Positions 17,108 to 26,447 of a DNA stretch of 64,000 nucleotides are shown here, in pieces. A model generated the notes under the pieces. It did not search any database, was not told the DNA's origin, and worked only from the letters and a program-made list of their open reading frames with translations. Position 1 is the first letter of the stretch, and each line of letters begins with the position of its first letter. The position numbers and the translations under genes are program-made. The stretch comes from Nocardioides_B sp038199935 (GTDB lineage Bacteria; Actinomycetota; Actinomycetes; Propionibacteriales; Nocardioidaceae). Location of the stretch: contig JBBPYL010000121.1 of the NCBI GenBank assembly GCA_038199935.1, positions 1-64,000 on the forward strand, read 5' to 3'.

Positions 17108-19390
17108 GTGACCGACCCCCACACCGGCCTCGACACCGTCGAGGTGGCCGCCTCCACCCCCGACCGCGACCAGCCCTGGGCCGACCTGGGTCTGAAGTCC
17201 GACGAGTACGCCGAGATCCGCACCATCCTCGGGCGTCGGCCGACCTCCTCGGAGCTGGCGATGTACTCGGTGATGTGGAGCGAGCACTGCTCGTACAAAT
17301 CCTCCAAGGTGCACCTGCGCCAGTTCGGCGAGACGATGACCGAGGCGATGCGCGAGTCGCTGATGGTCGGCATCGGGGAGAACGCCGGCGTCGTGGACGT
17401 GGGCGAGGGGTACGCCGTCACCTTCAAGATCGAGTCGCACAACCACCCCTCGTACGTCGAGCCCTACCAGGGGGCGGCCACCGGGGTGGGCGGCATCGTG
17501 CGCGACATCCTGGCCATGGGCGCCCGGCCGGTCGCGGTGATGGACCCGCTGCGGTTCGGTCCCCTCGACGCCGCCGACACGCATCGGGTGCTGCCCGGGA
17601 TCGTCGCCGGGGTCGGTGGCTACGGCAACTGCCTGGGCCTGCCCAACATCGGTGGCGAGGCGGTCTTCGACGCGACCTACGCGGGGAACCCCCTGGTCAA
17701 CGCCCTGTGCGTCGGAGTGATGCGTCACGAGCAGATCCACCTGGCCAAGGCCTCCGGGTCGGGCAACCAGGTCATCCTCTACGGCGCTCGGACCGGGGGC
17801 GACGGGATCGGCGGCGTCTCGGTGCTGGCCTCGGAGAACTTCGCCTCCGGTGGGCCGGCCAAGCGCCCGGCCGTGCAGGTGGGGGACCCCTTCATGGAGA
17901 AGCTCCTCATCGAATGCACGCTGGAGATCTTCGCCGAGGAGCTCGTGGTCGGCATCCAGGACCTCGGCGGGGCCGGGCTCTCCTGCGCCACCTCCGAGCT
18001 GGCCTCCGCGGGCGACGGGGGGATGCGCGTGTGGCTGGACCGGGTGCCGCTGCGGGACTCCTCGCTGGCTCCGGAGGAGATCTTGATGAGTGAGTCTCAG
18101 GAACGGATGATGGCCTGCGTCGAGCCGCAGCACGTCGTCCGCTTCCTGGAGATCTGCGCCCGCTGGGACGTGGACGCGACCGTGGTCGGCGAGGTCGACG
18201 ACTCCGGCCGGCTGACTATCGAGTGGCAGGGCGAGACCGTGGTTGACGTGCCGCCGCGGTCGGTCGCGCACGACGGTCCGACGTACGAGCGACCGCTGAG
18301 CCGACCCGAGAGCCAGGACCTGCTCCAGGCCGACGTGGCCGAGCTGCTGGAGCGACCGAGTACGGGGCCGGAGCTGCGGGACACGCTGCTTCGCCTGGTG
18401 GCCAGCCCGAACCTGTGCGACAAGTCCTGGATCACCGACCAGTACGACCGCTACGTCCAGGGCAACACCGTGCTGGCGCAGCCCGAGGACTCCGGGATGG
18501 TTCGCGTCGATGCGTCCTCGAACCTCGGCGTCGCCGTCTCCACCGACTGCAACGGCCGCTTCGCCCAGCTCGACCCGCACGCCGGCGCCCAGCTCGCGTT
18601 GGCCGAGTCGTACCGCAACGTGGCCACCACCGGGGCCCGTCCCCTCGCGGTCAGCGACTGCCTCAACTTCGGCTCGCCCGAGGACCCGGCGGTGATGTGG
18701 CAGTTCGCCGAGACCACCCGGGGCCTGGCCGAGGGGTGCCTCGCGCTCGGCATTCCGGTGACCGGCGGCAACGTCAGCCTCTACAACCAGACCGGCGACC
18801 AGGCGATCCTGCCCACGCCGGTGGTGGCCGTGCTCGGAGTGATCGACGACGTGACCCGGCGTACCCCGTCCGGCTTCGTCGAGGAAGGCCAGCAGATCTA
18901 CCTGCTCGGCACCACGCGCGAGGAGCTCTCCGGCTCGGAGTGGGCCCACGTCGTGCACGACCACCTCGGCGGTCTGCCGCCGGTGGTGGACCTGCCCGCG
19001 GAGCGCGAGCTCGCCGACATCGTCATCAACGCCTCACGCGACGGCCTGATCGACGCGGCCCACGACGTCGCCGACGGCGGGCTGGCCCAGACCCTGGTGG
19101 AGAGCTGCCTGCGTCACGACGTCGGGGCGCGGGTCTGGCTCCCCGACGAGCTGGATCCCTTCGTGGCGCTGTTCAGCGAGTCGACGGCGCGGATCGTGGT
19201 CGCCGTGCCCCGCTCGGAGGAGGTCCGCTTCACCGACATGTGCGGCGCCCGTGACTTCTCGCACGCCCGTATCGGCGTGACCGACGGTCAGGGCCAGGGC
19301 GCGGTGCTCGACGTCCAGGGCCAGTTCACGATCCCCCTGGCCGAGCTGCGCGAGGCCTGGTCGGCGACCCTTCCGGCCGCGCTGGCCTGA
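17108..19390 (+). CDS. purL: FGAM synthetase large subunit PurL (small-type)
   Basis: This 760-residue ATP-dependent synthetase subunit converts FGAR and ammonia to FGAM. It is the short PurL that requires PurS and PurQ, both encoded upstream at 13661-14580. The N-terminal catalytic segment MWSEHCSYKSSK (His60), the FKIESHNHPSYVEP loop, the Gly-rich GVGGIVRDILAMGARP and two AIRS-like halves are all visible. The GTG at 17108 is preceded by a CACCCAG stretch with weak Shine-Dalgarno character. It is convergent with the DUF1906 gene 34 bp downstream. Confidence 0.96.
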   Translation: MTDPHTGLDTVEVAASTPDRDQPWADLGLKSDEYAEIRTILGRRPTSSELAMYSVMWSEHCSYKSSKVHLRQFGETMTEAMRESLMVGIGENAGVVDVGEGYAVTFKIESHNHPSYVEPYQGAATGVGGIVRDILAMGARPVAVMDPLRFGPLDAADTHRVLPGIVAGVGGYGNCLGLPNIGGEAVFDATYAGNPLVNALCVGVMRHEQIHLAKASGSGNQVILYGARTGGDGIGGVSVLASENFASGGPAKRPAVQVGDPFMEKLLIECTLEIFAEELVVGIQDLGGAGLSCATSELASAGDGGMRVWLDRVPLRDSSLAPEEILMSESQERMMACVEPQHVVRFLEICARWDVDATVVGEVDDSGRLTIEWQGETVVDVPPRSVAHDGPTYERPLSRPESQDLLQADVAELLERPSTGPELRDTLLRLVASPNLCDKSWITDQYDRYVQGNTVLAQPEDSGMVRVDASSNLGVAVSTDCNGRFAQLDPHAGAQLALAESYRNVATTGARPLAVSDCLNFGSPEDPAVMWQFAETTRGLAEGCLALGIPVTGGNVSLYNQTGDQAILPTPVVAVLGVIDDVTRRTPSGFVEEGQQIYLLGTTREELSGSEWAHVVHDHLGGLPPVVDLPAERELADIVINASRDGLIDAAHDVADGGLAQTLVESCLRHDVGARVWLPDELDPFVALFSESTARIVVAVPRSEEVRFTDMCGARDFSHARIGVTDGQGQGAVLDVQGQFTIPLAELREAWSATLPAALA

Positions 19391-19424
19391 CCCCCGTGGT
19401 ACCGGCCCCACCTCCAGCTTCCCC

Positions 19425-20801
19425 TCAGCGGGAGCCGCGGCGGAGGAGCTTCCAGACGGTGTCGGTGACGACTCCGGAGGTGCTGAGGCGGTGGTCTCGC
19501 TGGTAGCTGCGGACGGCGGTGGCCGTCTTGGCCTCGAACACCCCGGTCGTGGCCAGTCCCGCGGCGTCGGCCGCGTTCAGCGCCCGCTGGAGGCGGCGTA
19601 CGGCGCGCGAGCCCGACCCGAGCTTGAGGACCGGGTCGCCCGAGCCGCGCACGACCAGCGAGGTCCACGCCGCCCGGGGGGAGAGCCGGCCGCGCGGGGC
19701 CAGGCCCGTGGAGCGCCGGTAGGCCCGCACCGCGGTCCGCGTCGTCTCGTCGAAGACGCCGCTGACCTCACCGTTGTGGAAGCCCTCGCGGGAGAGCAGG
19801 CACTGCGCCGCCTGGACGCGTCGGCCGCTGTCGCCGAGGGAGACCGGGGCGTAGTCGGTGAAGTCCACCCCGACGCCCCCGCAGAGCTTCAGGGCGGGCG
19901 GGGCGCTCGAGCCCTCCCCCAGGTCAAGCCAGTTGCTGTCGATGTTGATCCGGACGCCGCCCCACGTCTCGTCGTGGCCGCCGCGGTACTGGTGCACCCG
20001 CGAGTGCGGCATCCACGAGCCGCTGCGGATGTACGTCGAGCCGACGTCGGCTCGCCCGTTCCAGTCGGCGATCCAGACCTGGTCGGGCATCGTGTGGGCA
20101 TCGGGCCGGGTGGCTCCGGCGTCGTCGAGCATCTTCAGCCCGGACGCGGCGCTGGAGTACACCCCGGACACGTAGTCCAGCTGGTGCAGGCGCTTGGTCC
20201 ACGAGGACAGGAAGCTCAGGGCCGACTCGCGGCAGTCCCTGCCGGCGATGTTGAAGGCCTCCAGGTCGTACCAGAGCGTGCTTCCGCTCGACAGACCGAG
20301 CTGGGCCGCCCGGGCCACCGTCTTCTCCGCCTCGGCCCGACCCTGACGCCGCGCCTTGACGTAGCCCTTGCGGGCCGACGGGTTGATCCGGACCTGCTGG
20401 AGGTAGCGGTCGCGTGTGGTGCAGGAGGCCTGGGGGCCGAGCGTGATCGGCAGCAGCCGCCATCCCTTGCGCAGCTGGGTGGAGATCCAGGCCGGGGTGA
20501 GGTTGGGCTGGTCCCGGCAGGCGCGGGAGTCGCCGGAGATGTAGATGCCGACGGCCAGGAAGGGCGAGCTGCGCAGCCAGGCGTCCATCGCGGACTGGGT
20601 GGGGGCCAGGCACTGGTCGAAGCCGTAGCCGGTGAAGTTGCCGGGGGTGGCCACGGTGCGGGCCTGGGCTCCGGCGGTGACCCCACCGGAGAGCAGCGAC
20701 GCGAGCACGGCCACGACGACGGCGACGGCCGTACGACGGACGGCCACCGAGCCAGAGCCGGCTGGCCGGCCGGGACGGGTGAGGGGCAGGACAGTCGGCA
20801 T
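19425..20801 (-). CDS. Secreted DUF1906 glycoside-hydrolase-like protein with two peptidoglycan-binding domains
   Basis: The 458-residue precursor has an N-terminal hydrophobic segment (TAVAVVVAVLASLLSGG) ending in an AQA-like signal-peptidase site. Residues about 52-290 match DUF1906, a GH25-like TIM barrel (GYGFDQCLAPTQSAMDAW, GIYISGD, WYDLEAFNI, QVWIADWNG, IDSNWLDLG). Two PG_binding_1-type modules follow at roughly 325-385 (LGDSGRRVQAAQCLL) and 395-455 (GSGSRAVRRLQRAL). It likely binds and perhaps cleaves cell-wall glycan outside the membrane; substrate and catalysis are unproven for DUF1906. The upstream region is AT-richer and contains CTGTAGT/ACTACAG inverted half-sites. Confidence 0.83.
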   Translation of the reverse strand: MPTVLPLTRPGRPAGSGSVAVRRTAVAVVVAVLASLLSGGVTAGAQARTVATPGNFTGYGFDQCLAPTQSAMDAWLRSSPFLAVGIYISGDSRACRDQPNLTPAWISTQLRKGWRLLPITLGPQASCTTRDRYLQQVRINPSARKGYVKARRQGRAEAEKTVARAAQLGLSSGSTLWYDLEAFNIAGRDCRESALSFLSSWTKRLHQLDYVSGVYSSAASGLKMLDDAGATRPDAHTMPDQVWIADWNGRADVGSTYIRSGSWMPHSRVHQYRGGHDETWGGVRINIDSNWLDLGEGSSAPPALKLCGGVGVDFTDYAPVSLGDSGRRVQAAQCLLSREGFHNGEVSGVFDETTRTAVRAYRRSTGLAPRGRLSPRAAWTSLVVRGSGDPVLKLGSGSRAVRRLQRALNAADAAGLATTGVFEAKTATAVRSYQRDHRLSTSGVVTDTVWKLLRRGSR

Positions 20802-20946
20802 GCGGATCTCCCAGACGTCGTACGGACCGAGTCACTGTAGTCACAAATTCCCCACCGGTTACGTGAAAACGGGCGAAATGCGGCAAACTACAGACGTGTA
20901 ATTCATCAGCGCTCGGGACCTGGACGCTCCAAGGCAGACTGGCCCC

Positions 20947-21306
20947 GTGCCCGTCCGCCTGTCTCCCGCCGACCCGAGCGTCGTCGTTCCCGCACTGGCC
21001 CGCTTCCGCGCCGGGGAGCGCGATCCGGTCGACCTGAGGCTCCTGACCAAGCACCTGCTCGCCCTGCTGGTCGGCCGAGCGCCGGGCGGTGCGGTCGAGG
21101 TGCGGGTCCCGCCGTACGCCGTCGCGCAGTGCCTGCAGGGCACCCGGCACACCCGGGGGACGCCGCCCGCCGTGGTCGAGACCGACCCGGCGACCTGGAT
21201 TGCCCTCGCGGTGGGCGACCTGACCTGGTCCGACGCGCGTGACTCGGGGGCCGTCCGGGCCTCGGGCGAGCGCTCCGACCTGACCCCGCTGCTGCCGCTG
21301 ACCTGA
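20947..21306 (+). CDS. Sterol carrier family protein
   Basis: This short 119-residue actinobacterial protein has an SCP-2/MDMPI-like core (RPGGAVEVRVPPY-type strand, then VVETDPATWIALAVGDLTW). That pattern is the recognisable end of the sterol-carrier-like fold, implying a hydrophobic ligand pocket. The start is GTG. It is commonly found a few genes before purF in actinobacteria, but no function is established. It ends in a run of TGACC/CTGACCTG repeats that begins at the stop codon. Confidence 0.7.
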   Translation: MPVRLSPADPSVVVPALARFRAGERDPVDLRLLTKHLLALLVGRAPGGAVEVRVPPYAVAQCLQGTRHTRGTPPAVVETDPATWIALAVGDLTWSDARDSGAVRASGERSDLTPLLPLT

Positions 21307-21477
21307 TCTGACCTGACCTGCTGACCCGTATCCGAGTGGAAGTAGTAGTCCGAATTAACCGTTTAAGAGATTAAAAGGATGATTATGAGGCGATGTCAGG
21401 TTTTGTAACACCGATCGACCCACGCTGGGGTAAGCCGTCCACGAGGTCGGCCCTCCTCGCGACGTTGACGGACCACC
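21307..21477 (+). promoter_or_regulatory. AT-rich promoter region of the glycosyltransferase gene
   Basis: After CTGACCTG-type short repeats, bases about 21345-21405 form a clear A+T-rich pocket (TTAACCGTTTAA near 21355, then a TTAAAAGG run) in an otherwise very GC-rich window. This is the likely promoter and regulator-binding region. Several -10-like hexamers overlap, so no single promoter is assigned. No cyclic-di-GMP riboswitch core was found. Confidence 0.45.
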
Positions 21478-23472
21478 ATGACTCTGCTTGCCCCCGAACC
21501 GACCTCCGCGCGCTCCCGTCGTGTCCGGCGTCCGCACACACTCACCCGATCGGGCTCCTCGCCGCTCCCCCTACTCGCCTGGGCCGAGGGCGTGGTGGCG
21601 CCGATATCGGAGTCTCGCCGCTCCCGCACCATGGCGCGGGTCGGTGGACTCGTCGGCCTGGGGGCCCTGGTGACCTACCTGGCCTGGCGCATCCTGGCCA
21701 CGCTTCCGCCCTCGGGGCCGGGCCGCTGGGCGGCCTGGATCCTGGTCGCCTTCGAGTCGATGCCGCTCCTGGCGGCGACGGCCAAGCTGAGCGGGACCTG
21801 GAGCATTGACACGGTCTCGGCCGACCCCGTCACCGAGTCGCCGCTCGGCCTTCGGGTCGCCGTGCTGATCCCGACCTACGACGAGTCTGCCGAGGTCGTG
21901 GGGCCGACGGTGGCCGCGGCCTGCGAGCTGAGCCCCATCCACGAGACCTGGGTCCTCGACGACGGCGACCGGCCGTGGCTGGCCGCGATGTGTGCCGAGT
22001 ACGGCGCCCGCTACGTCACCCGCGACGAGCACCAGCACGCCAAGGCAGGGAACCTCAATCACGCGCTGGCCCTGATGGAGGCCGAGGAGGAGGCAGGCGG
22101 GGAGCGGACCGACCTGATCGCCGTCCTCGACTCCGACCACGTCCCCCTGCCCGCGTTCTTGACCTCCACCCTCGGGTACTTCGTCGACGAGCGTCTGGCG
22201 CTGCTCCAGGCACCGCAGACCTTCTACAACGCCGGCGCGTTCGACGACGACGGCGGAGTCGGCGAGCAGAGCCTGTTCTTCAACGTCCAGCTCGCGGGCC
22301 GGGAGAGCTCGGGGGCGGAGATCTTCTGGTGCGGGTCGTCGTCGATCCTGCGGGTGGACGCCCTGCGTGAGGTCGGCGGGGTGGCCCAGGAGACTGTCAC
22401 CGAGGACATGCACACGACGCTCAAGCTCCAGAGGGCCGGCTGGCGGGCCGCCTTCCACCATCAGAACATCGCCCTCGGACTCGCTCCCGCCACCCCCGAG
22501 CAGTACCTCGTCCAGCGTCGACGCTGGGGCATGGGGGCCATGCAGGTGATGGTCCACGAGCGGCTCTGGCGCCGGCACCGGTGGATGTCGGTGCGGACGC
22601 AGTTCGAGTACCTCTTCGGAGCCCTGTGGTGGCTCGAGGGCTTGGGCACGATTCTCGCCCTGATGGTGCCGGCAGTTCTGCTGCTGACCGGGGCCATCAC
22701 CTCGACCGCGTCGCCCGCCACCTTCGTGACTGTGTTCGTGCTGGCCTTCGGGCTGCGCATGTGGGGCTACAAGCAGCTGCTGCGCCACCAGATCCGCTGG
22801 CGATCGGCGTACGCACTGCGCGTCCTGCGCGTCACGGTGGGCCTGTCCTGCCTGTGGTGGCTGGTCACCCGCCGCGCACTCACCTTCACGGTGACCCCGA
22901 AGGGGGGCGCCGAGGACCGGCTTCGGGGCCGTGTTCCCGCCGTCGTGGTGGGCATGCTCGCTGCCGCCGTCTCCCTGGTCTGCATTGCCGTGCTCGGGCT
23001 GCTCGGCCATATCCCCTGGCACACGAGCGTGGGCTCGACCGTGTCCTCGGGGGTGTGGCTGGTGATCGCCGTCGTGGTGCTCGCCAACGCGACGATGCGG
23101 ATCCGGGCCGAGCAGTACGCGACCTCGCGGCGCAACGCTCACCGCTTCGCCATCCCCGCGACGGTGCTGCTCGACGGTGTCGCGACCCAGCTGGCCGACC
23201 TCTCGGTGGGAGGCGCGTCGGTTCGGATCCAGCCCGGGGTGCCCGCGCCGTCCGGGTTGGTCCGATTTGCCCTGCCCCGCGCCGAGGCCGTGTCGCTGCG
23301 GGTGACCGCGGTGGTCGACCAGGGTGCCTCCGGATCGCTGGTCAAGCTCGGCCTCGACGGCGAGGACTGGACGAGCCTGCGTCAGTTGGCCCTGTGGATC
23401 TTCCACACACCGGACCTGGCCGTCGCCGGCCTCCCGGCCGGGGTCCCTGCGGCAGCGATCGCCGCGCGCTGA
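21478..23472 (+). CDS. Cellulose-synthase-like family 2 glycosyltransferase with PilZ domain
   Basis: This 664-residue processive polysaccharide synthase sits in the membrane. It has two N-terminal helices (about 55-100), then a GT-A domain with the complete motif set: DDGD at 161-164, DSDH at 218-221, TED at 308-310 and QRRRW at 346-350. Several more helices follow. A C-terminal PilZ region has RRNAHR near 548 and DLSVGG near 573. These are the arginine and D-x-S-x-x-G elements that bind cyclic di-GMP in BcsA-type enzymes. It therefore probably makes a beta-glucan or similar exopolymer under c-di-GMP control. No bcsB-like partner is adjacent. A GGDEF-EAL enzyme lies at the end of the window. 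Confidence 0.88.
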   Translation: MTLLAPEPTSARSRRVRRPHTLTRSGSSPLPLLAWAEGVVAPISESRRSRTMARVGGLVGLGALVTYLAWRILATLPPSGPGRWAAWILVAFESMPLLAATAKLSGTWSIDTVSADPVTESPLGLRVAVLIPTYDESAEVVGPTVAAACELSPIHETWVLDDGDRPWLAAMCAEYGARYVTRDEHQHAKAGNLNHALALMEAEEEAGGERTDLIAVLDSDHVPLPAFLTSTLGYFVDERLALLQAPQTFYNAGAFDDDGGVGEQSLFFNVQLAGRESSGAEIFWCGSSSILRVDALREVGGVAQETVTEDMHTTLKLQRAGWRAAFHHQNIALGLAPATPEQYLVQRRRWGMGAMQVMVHERLWRRHRWMSVRTQFEYLFGALWWLEGLGTILALMVPAVLLLTGAITSTASPATFVTVFVLAFGLRMWGYKQLLRHQIRWRSAYALRVLRVTVGLSCLWWLVTRRALTFTVTPKGGAEDRLRGRVPAVVVGMLAAAVSLVCIAVLGLLGHIPWHTSVGSTVSSGVWLVIAVVVLANATMRIRAEQYATSRRNAHRFAIPATVLLDGVATQLADLSVGGASVRIQPGVPAPSGLVRFALPRAEAVSLRVTAVVDQGASGSLVKLGLDGEDWTSLRQLALWIFHTPDLAVAGLPAGVPAAAIAAR

Positions 23473-23503
23473 GCGGCCCGGGGCCGGGTCTAGGCTGCGC
23501 CGT

Positions 23504-24850
23504 ATGAGCCTCGACGCCGACCAGATCCGCTCCGCCGTCCGCGACGTCCTGCCCTCGGTCCGGGCCGACCTGGAGGCGCTGGTGGCCATCCCGTCGGTCA
23601 GTGCCGACCCGGCTCGTGCCGAGGACGTACGCCGCAGCGCGGAGGCCACCGCGGCCCTGTTCGCCGCCGAGGGCTTCGAGGTGCAGATCCTCACTGCCGA
23701 CGGCGGCGCACCAGCCGTCCTGGCCCGTCGTGCCGCCCCTGACGGCGCGCCGACGGTCCTGCTCTACGCCCACCCCGACGTCCAGCCGACCGGGGACCTG
23801 GCCGACTGGGACAGCGAGCCGTTCGTGCCCACCGAGCGTGGCGAGCGCCTCTACGGGCGCGGCGCAGCCGACGACAAGGCCGGGATCGCCGCTCACCTCG
23901 CCGCGGTGCGGACCTTCGGCGACCAGCTGCCGGTGGGCGTCACCGTCCTGGTCGAGGGTGAGGAGGAGGTGGGCTCACCCACCCTGGAGGCGTTCCTGGC
24001 CGAGCACAAGGACCTGCTCGCCGCCGACGTCATCGTGATCGCGGACAGCGGCAACTGGGACATCGGCGAGCCCGCGCTCACCACCAGCCTGCGTGGTCTG
24101 TGCGACTGCGTCGTCGAGGTCCGCACCCTCGACCACGGGGTGCACTCGGGGATGTGGGGCGGGATCGTCCCCGACGCCGTGACGACTCTGGTCCGACTGC
24201 TGGCCACCCTGCACGACGACCTCGGAAACGTGGCCGTGGAGGGCCTCGTCTCCGGCCCCGCCGCCGACGTGGACTACCCCGAGGAGCGGATCCGCGCCGA
24301 GTCGGGCATCTCCGCGGGAGTGCACCTGATCGGCGAGGGGTCGGCCGTCGCGCGGATGTGGACCAGGCCGGCGCTGTCGGTGATCGGCTTCGACGCCACC
24401 CGGACCGCGGAAGCCAGCAACACCCTGATCCCGGCGGCCCGGGCCAAGGTCTCGGTCCGGCTGGCCCCCGGCGACGACGCCCGGCGGGCGATGCAGTGCC
24501 TGCGCGACCACCTGGAGTCCCACACGCCGTGGGGGGCGCAGCTCACGATCCACGACGGCGAGCTGGGCGAGCCCACCTCGATCGACGCCACGGGTCCGGC
24601 GTACGACGCGGCGCGGGCGGCGTTCCGGGAGGCCTGGGACGGCACCGAGCCGGTGGACATGGGGGTCGGCGGGTCGATCCCGTTCATCGCCGCGTTCACC
24701 GAGGCCTTCCCCGAGGCCTCGGTCCTCGTCACCGGCGTGGAGGACCCCGACACCCGCGCCCACGGCGCCAACGAGGGGCTGCACCTCGCGGAGTTCGAGC
24801 GGGTGTGCCTGGCCGAGGCGCTGCTGCTGCACCACCTCGCCGAGGCCTGA
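23504..24850 (+). CDS. M20 family metallo-dipeptidase
   Basis: This 448-residue cytoplasmic zinc peptidase is of the M20A/CNDP type. The metal-ligand set is visible: YAHPDVQP (His, near residue 88), GRGAADDKAG (bridging Asp), EGEEEVGS (catalytic Glu and ligand Glu), a later Asp in VIADSGNWD, and RAHGANEGLH (C-terminal His). A dimerisation lid lies at about 200-310. The ATG at 23504 gives an immediate conserved helix; the open frame upstream lies inside the glycosyltransferase gene. It probably cleaves dipeptides. The purF start follows after 31 bp. Confidence 0.9.
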   Translation: MSLDADQIRSAVRDVLPSVRADLEALVAIPSVSADPARAEDVRRSAEATAALFAAEGFEVQILTADGGAPAVLARRAAPDGAPTVLLYAHPDVQPTGDLADWDSEPFVPTERGERLYGRGAADDKAGIAAHLAAVRTFGDQLPVGVTVLVEGEEEVGSPTLEAFLAEHKDLLAADVIVIADSGNWDIGEPALTTSLRGLCDCVVEVRTLDHGVHSGMWGGIVPDAVTTLVRLLATLHDDLGNVAVEGLVSGPAADVDYPEERIRAESGISAGVHLIGEGSAVARMWTRPALSVIGFDATRTAEASNTLIPAARAKVSVRLAPGDDARRAMQCLRDHLESHTPWGAQLTIHDGELGEPTSIDATGPAYDAARAAFREAWDGTEPVDMGVGGSIPFIAAFTEAFPEASVLVTGVEDPDTRAHGANEGLHLAEFERVCLAEALLLHHLAEA

Positions 24851-24881
24851 CCGACCCGACCCCGCGGGGTCGTAGGATGGC

Positions 24882-26447
24882 GTGGTGCCTGGACCCCGCG
24901 GAGATGGCCTGCTCACCCACGAACTCGACCCCCACGACCGGGGACCTCAGGACGCCTGTGGTGTCTTCGGGGTGTGGGCGCCGGGCGAGGACGTCGCCAA
25001 GCTCACGTACTACGGGCTCTACGCCCTCCAGCACCGGGGCCAGGAGTCGGCCGGCATCGCCGTCGGGAACGGCCGGCAGATCCTCGTCTACAAGGACATG
25101 GGGCTGGTCTCCCAGGTCTTCGACGAGTCCACCCTGGCCTCACTGAAGGGCCACGTGGCGGTCGGCCACGCGCGGTACTCCACCACCGGCGCCAGCACCT
25201 GGCACAACGCCCAGCCCACGTTCCGCCCGACCGAGGGCGGCGCGATCGCCCTGGCCCACAACGGCAACCTGACCAACACCCGCGACCTCGCCCAGCAGGT
25301 GCACGCCCTGCGCACCGCGCTCGGGGAAGACGGACCCCGGCGCGACTCGACGGCGAGCACCAACGACACGAGCCTGGTCACCGCCCTGCTGGCCCACCAC
25401 CCTGATCGGAGCCTGGAGGAGAACGCCGCCGAGCTGCTGCCCACGATCAAGGGCGCCTTCTCCTTCGTGTGGATGGACGAGAACACCCTCTACGCCGCCC
25501 GGGACCCTCAGGGCATCCGGCCGCTGGTGCTGGGCCGGTTGGAGCGCGGCTGGGTGGTGGCCTCGGAGACGGCCGCCCTCGACATCGTCGGCGCTTCCTT
25601 CATCCGCGAGGTCGAGCCCGGCGAGATGGTCGCCGTGGACGAGGACGGCCTGCGCACCCGGGTGTTCTCCCCTCCCGCTCCCAAGCACTGCCTCTTCGAG
25701 TTCGTCTACCTTGCCCGGCCGGACACGTTGATGAACGACGTCCGGGTGCACAGCGTGCGGGTGGAGATCGGCCGCCGGCTGGCCCGGGAGTTCCCGACCG
25801 AGGCGGACCTGGTCATCCCGGTGCCGGAGTCCGGGACGCCGGCGGCGATCGGGTACGCCGAGGCGAGCGGCATCCCCTACGGCTCCGGCCTGGTGAAGAA
25901 CTCCTACGTCGGCCGGACGTTCATCCAGCCCTCGCAGACCATCCGCCAGCTGGGCATCCGGCTCAAGCTGAATCCGCTGCGCGACGTCATCGAGGGCAAG
26001 CGTCTGGTGGTGGTCGACGACTCCATCGTGCGCGGCAACACCCAGCGGGCCCTGGTCCGGATGCTCCGTGAGGCTGGTGCCCGCGAGGTGCACGTGCGGA
26101 TCGCCAGCCCGCCGGTGAAGTGGCCGTGCTTCTACGGCATCGACTTCGCCTCGCCGGCCGAGCTGATCGCCAACGGTCTGACCTCGGACCAGATCTGCCG
26201 GTCCATCGACGCCGACTCCCTGGGCTACATCTCCCTCGAGCAGCTGATCGAGGCCAGCACGGTGCCCAAGGACAACCTGTGCCGGGCCTGCTTCGACGGG
26301 GTGTATCCCGTCCCGCTCCCCGAGCCCGAGCACCTCGGCAAGCACCTGCTCGAGCTGGACGCCGCGCTGCCGCTGGAGGGCCTGGACACCCCGGCGTTGA
26401 GCTACCGCGGCGGAGCGGGTGCCGCGGACGCCCTGGACCGACCGTGA
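24882..26447 (+). CDS. purF: Amidophosphoribosyltransferase
   Basis: It catalyses the first committed step of de novo purine synthesis: PRPP plus glutamine to phosphoribosylamine. At 521 residues it has an N-terminal 25-residue propeptide before Cys26 (DACGVFGVW), the Ntn-hydrolase nucleophile exposed after autoprocessing. GHARYSTTG follows. The PRPP-binding loop VVVDDSIVRGNT and a C-terminal CRACFDGVYP indicate the Bacillus-type iron-sulfur form. The start is one of two consecutive GTG codons (24882 or 24885). It overlaps purM by GTGA, giving tight coupling. Confidence 0.96.
   Translation: MVPGPRGDGLLTHELDPHDRGPQDACGVFGVWAPGEDVAKLTYYGLYALQHRGQESAGIAVGNGRQILVYKDMGLVSQVFDESTLASLKGHVAVGHARYSTTGASTWHNAQPTFRPTEGGAIALAHNGNLTNTRDLAQQVHALRTALGEDGPRRDSTASTNDTSLVTALLAHHPDRSLEENAAELLPTIKGAFSFVWMDENTLYAARDPQGIRPLVLGRLERGWVVASETAALDIVGASFIREVEPGEMVAVDEDGLRTRVFSPPAPKHCLFEFVYLARPDTLMNDVRVHSVRVEIGRRLAREFPTEADLVIPVPESGTPAAIGYAEASGIPYGSGLVKNSYVGRTFIQPSQTIRQLGIRLKLNPLRDVIEGKRLVVVDDSIVRGNTQRALVRMLREAGAREVHVRIASPPVKWPCFYGIDFASPAELIANGLTSDQICRSIDADSLGYISLEQLIEASTVPKDNLCRACFDGVYPVPLPEPEHLGKHLLELDAALPLEGLDTPALSYRGGAGAADALDRP

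Noticed and set aside
20802..20946. A ydaO-type (c-di-AMP) riboswitch before the DUF1906 cell-wall gene
   Set aside because: The region is AT-richer and has CTGTAGT/ACTACAG half-sites, but the conserved ydaO core sequence is not found.
21307..21477. A cyclic-di-GMP riboswitch before the PilZ glycosyltransferase
   Set aside because: The region lacks the conserved GEMM core and tetraloop-receptor sequences. It reads as a plain AT-rich promoter.
26120..26444. A longer PurM start reading back into purF
   Set aside because: The extra 108 residues are an out-of-frame reading of purF and lack PurM conservation. The GTG at 26444 gives the canonical N-terminus.
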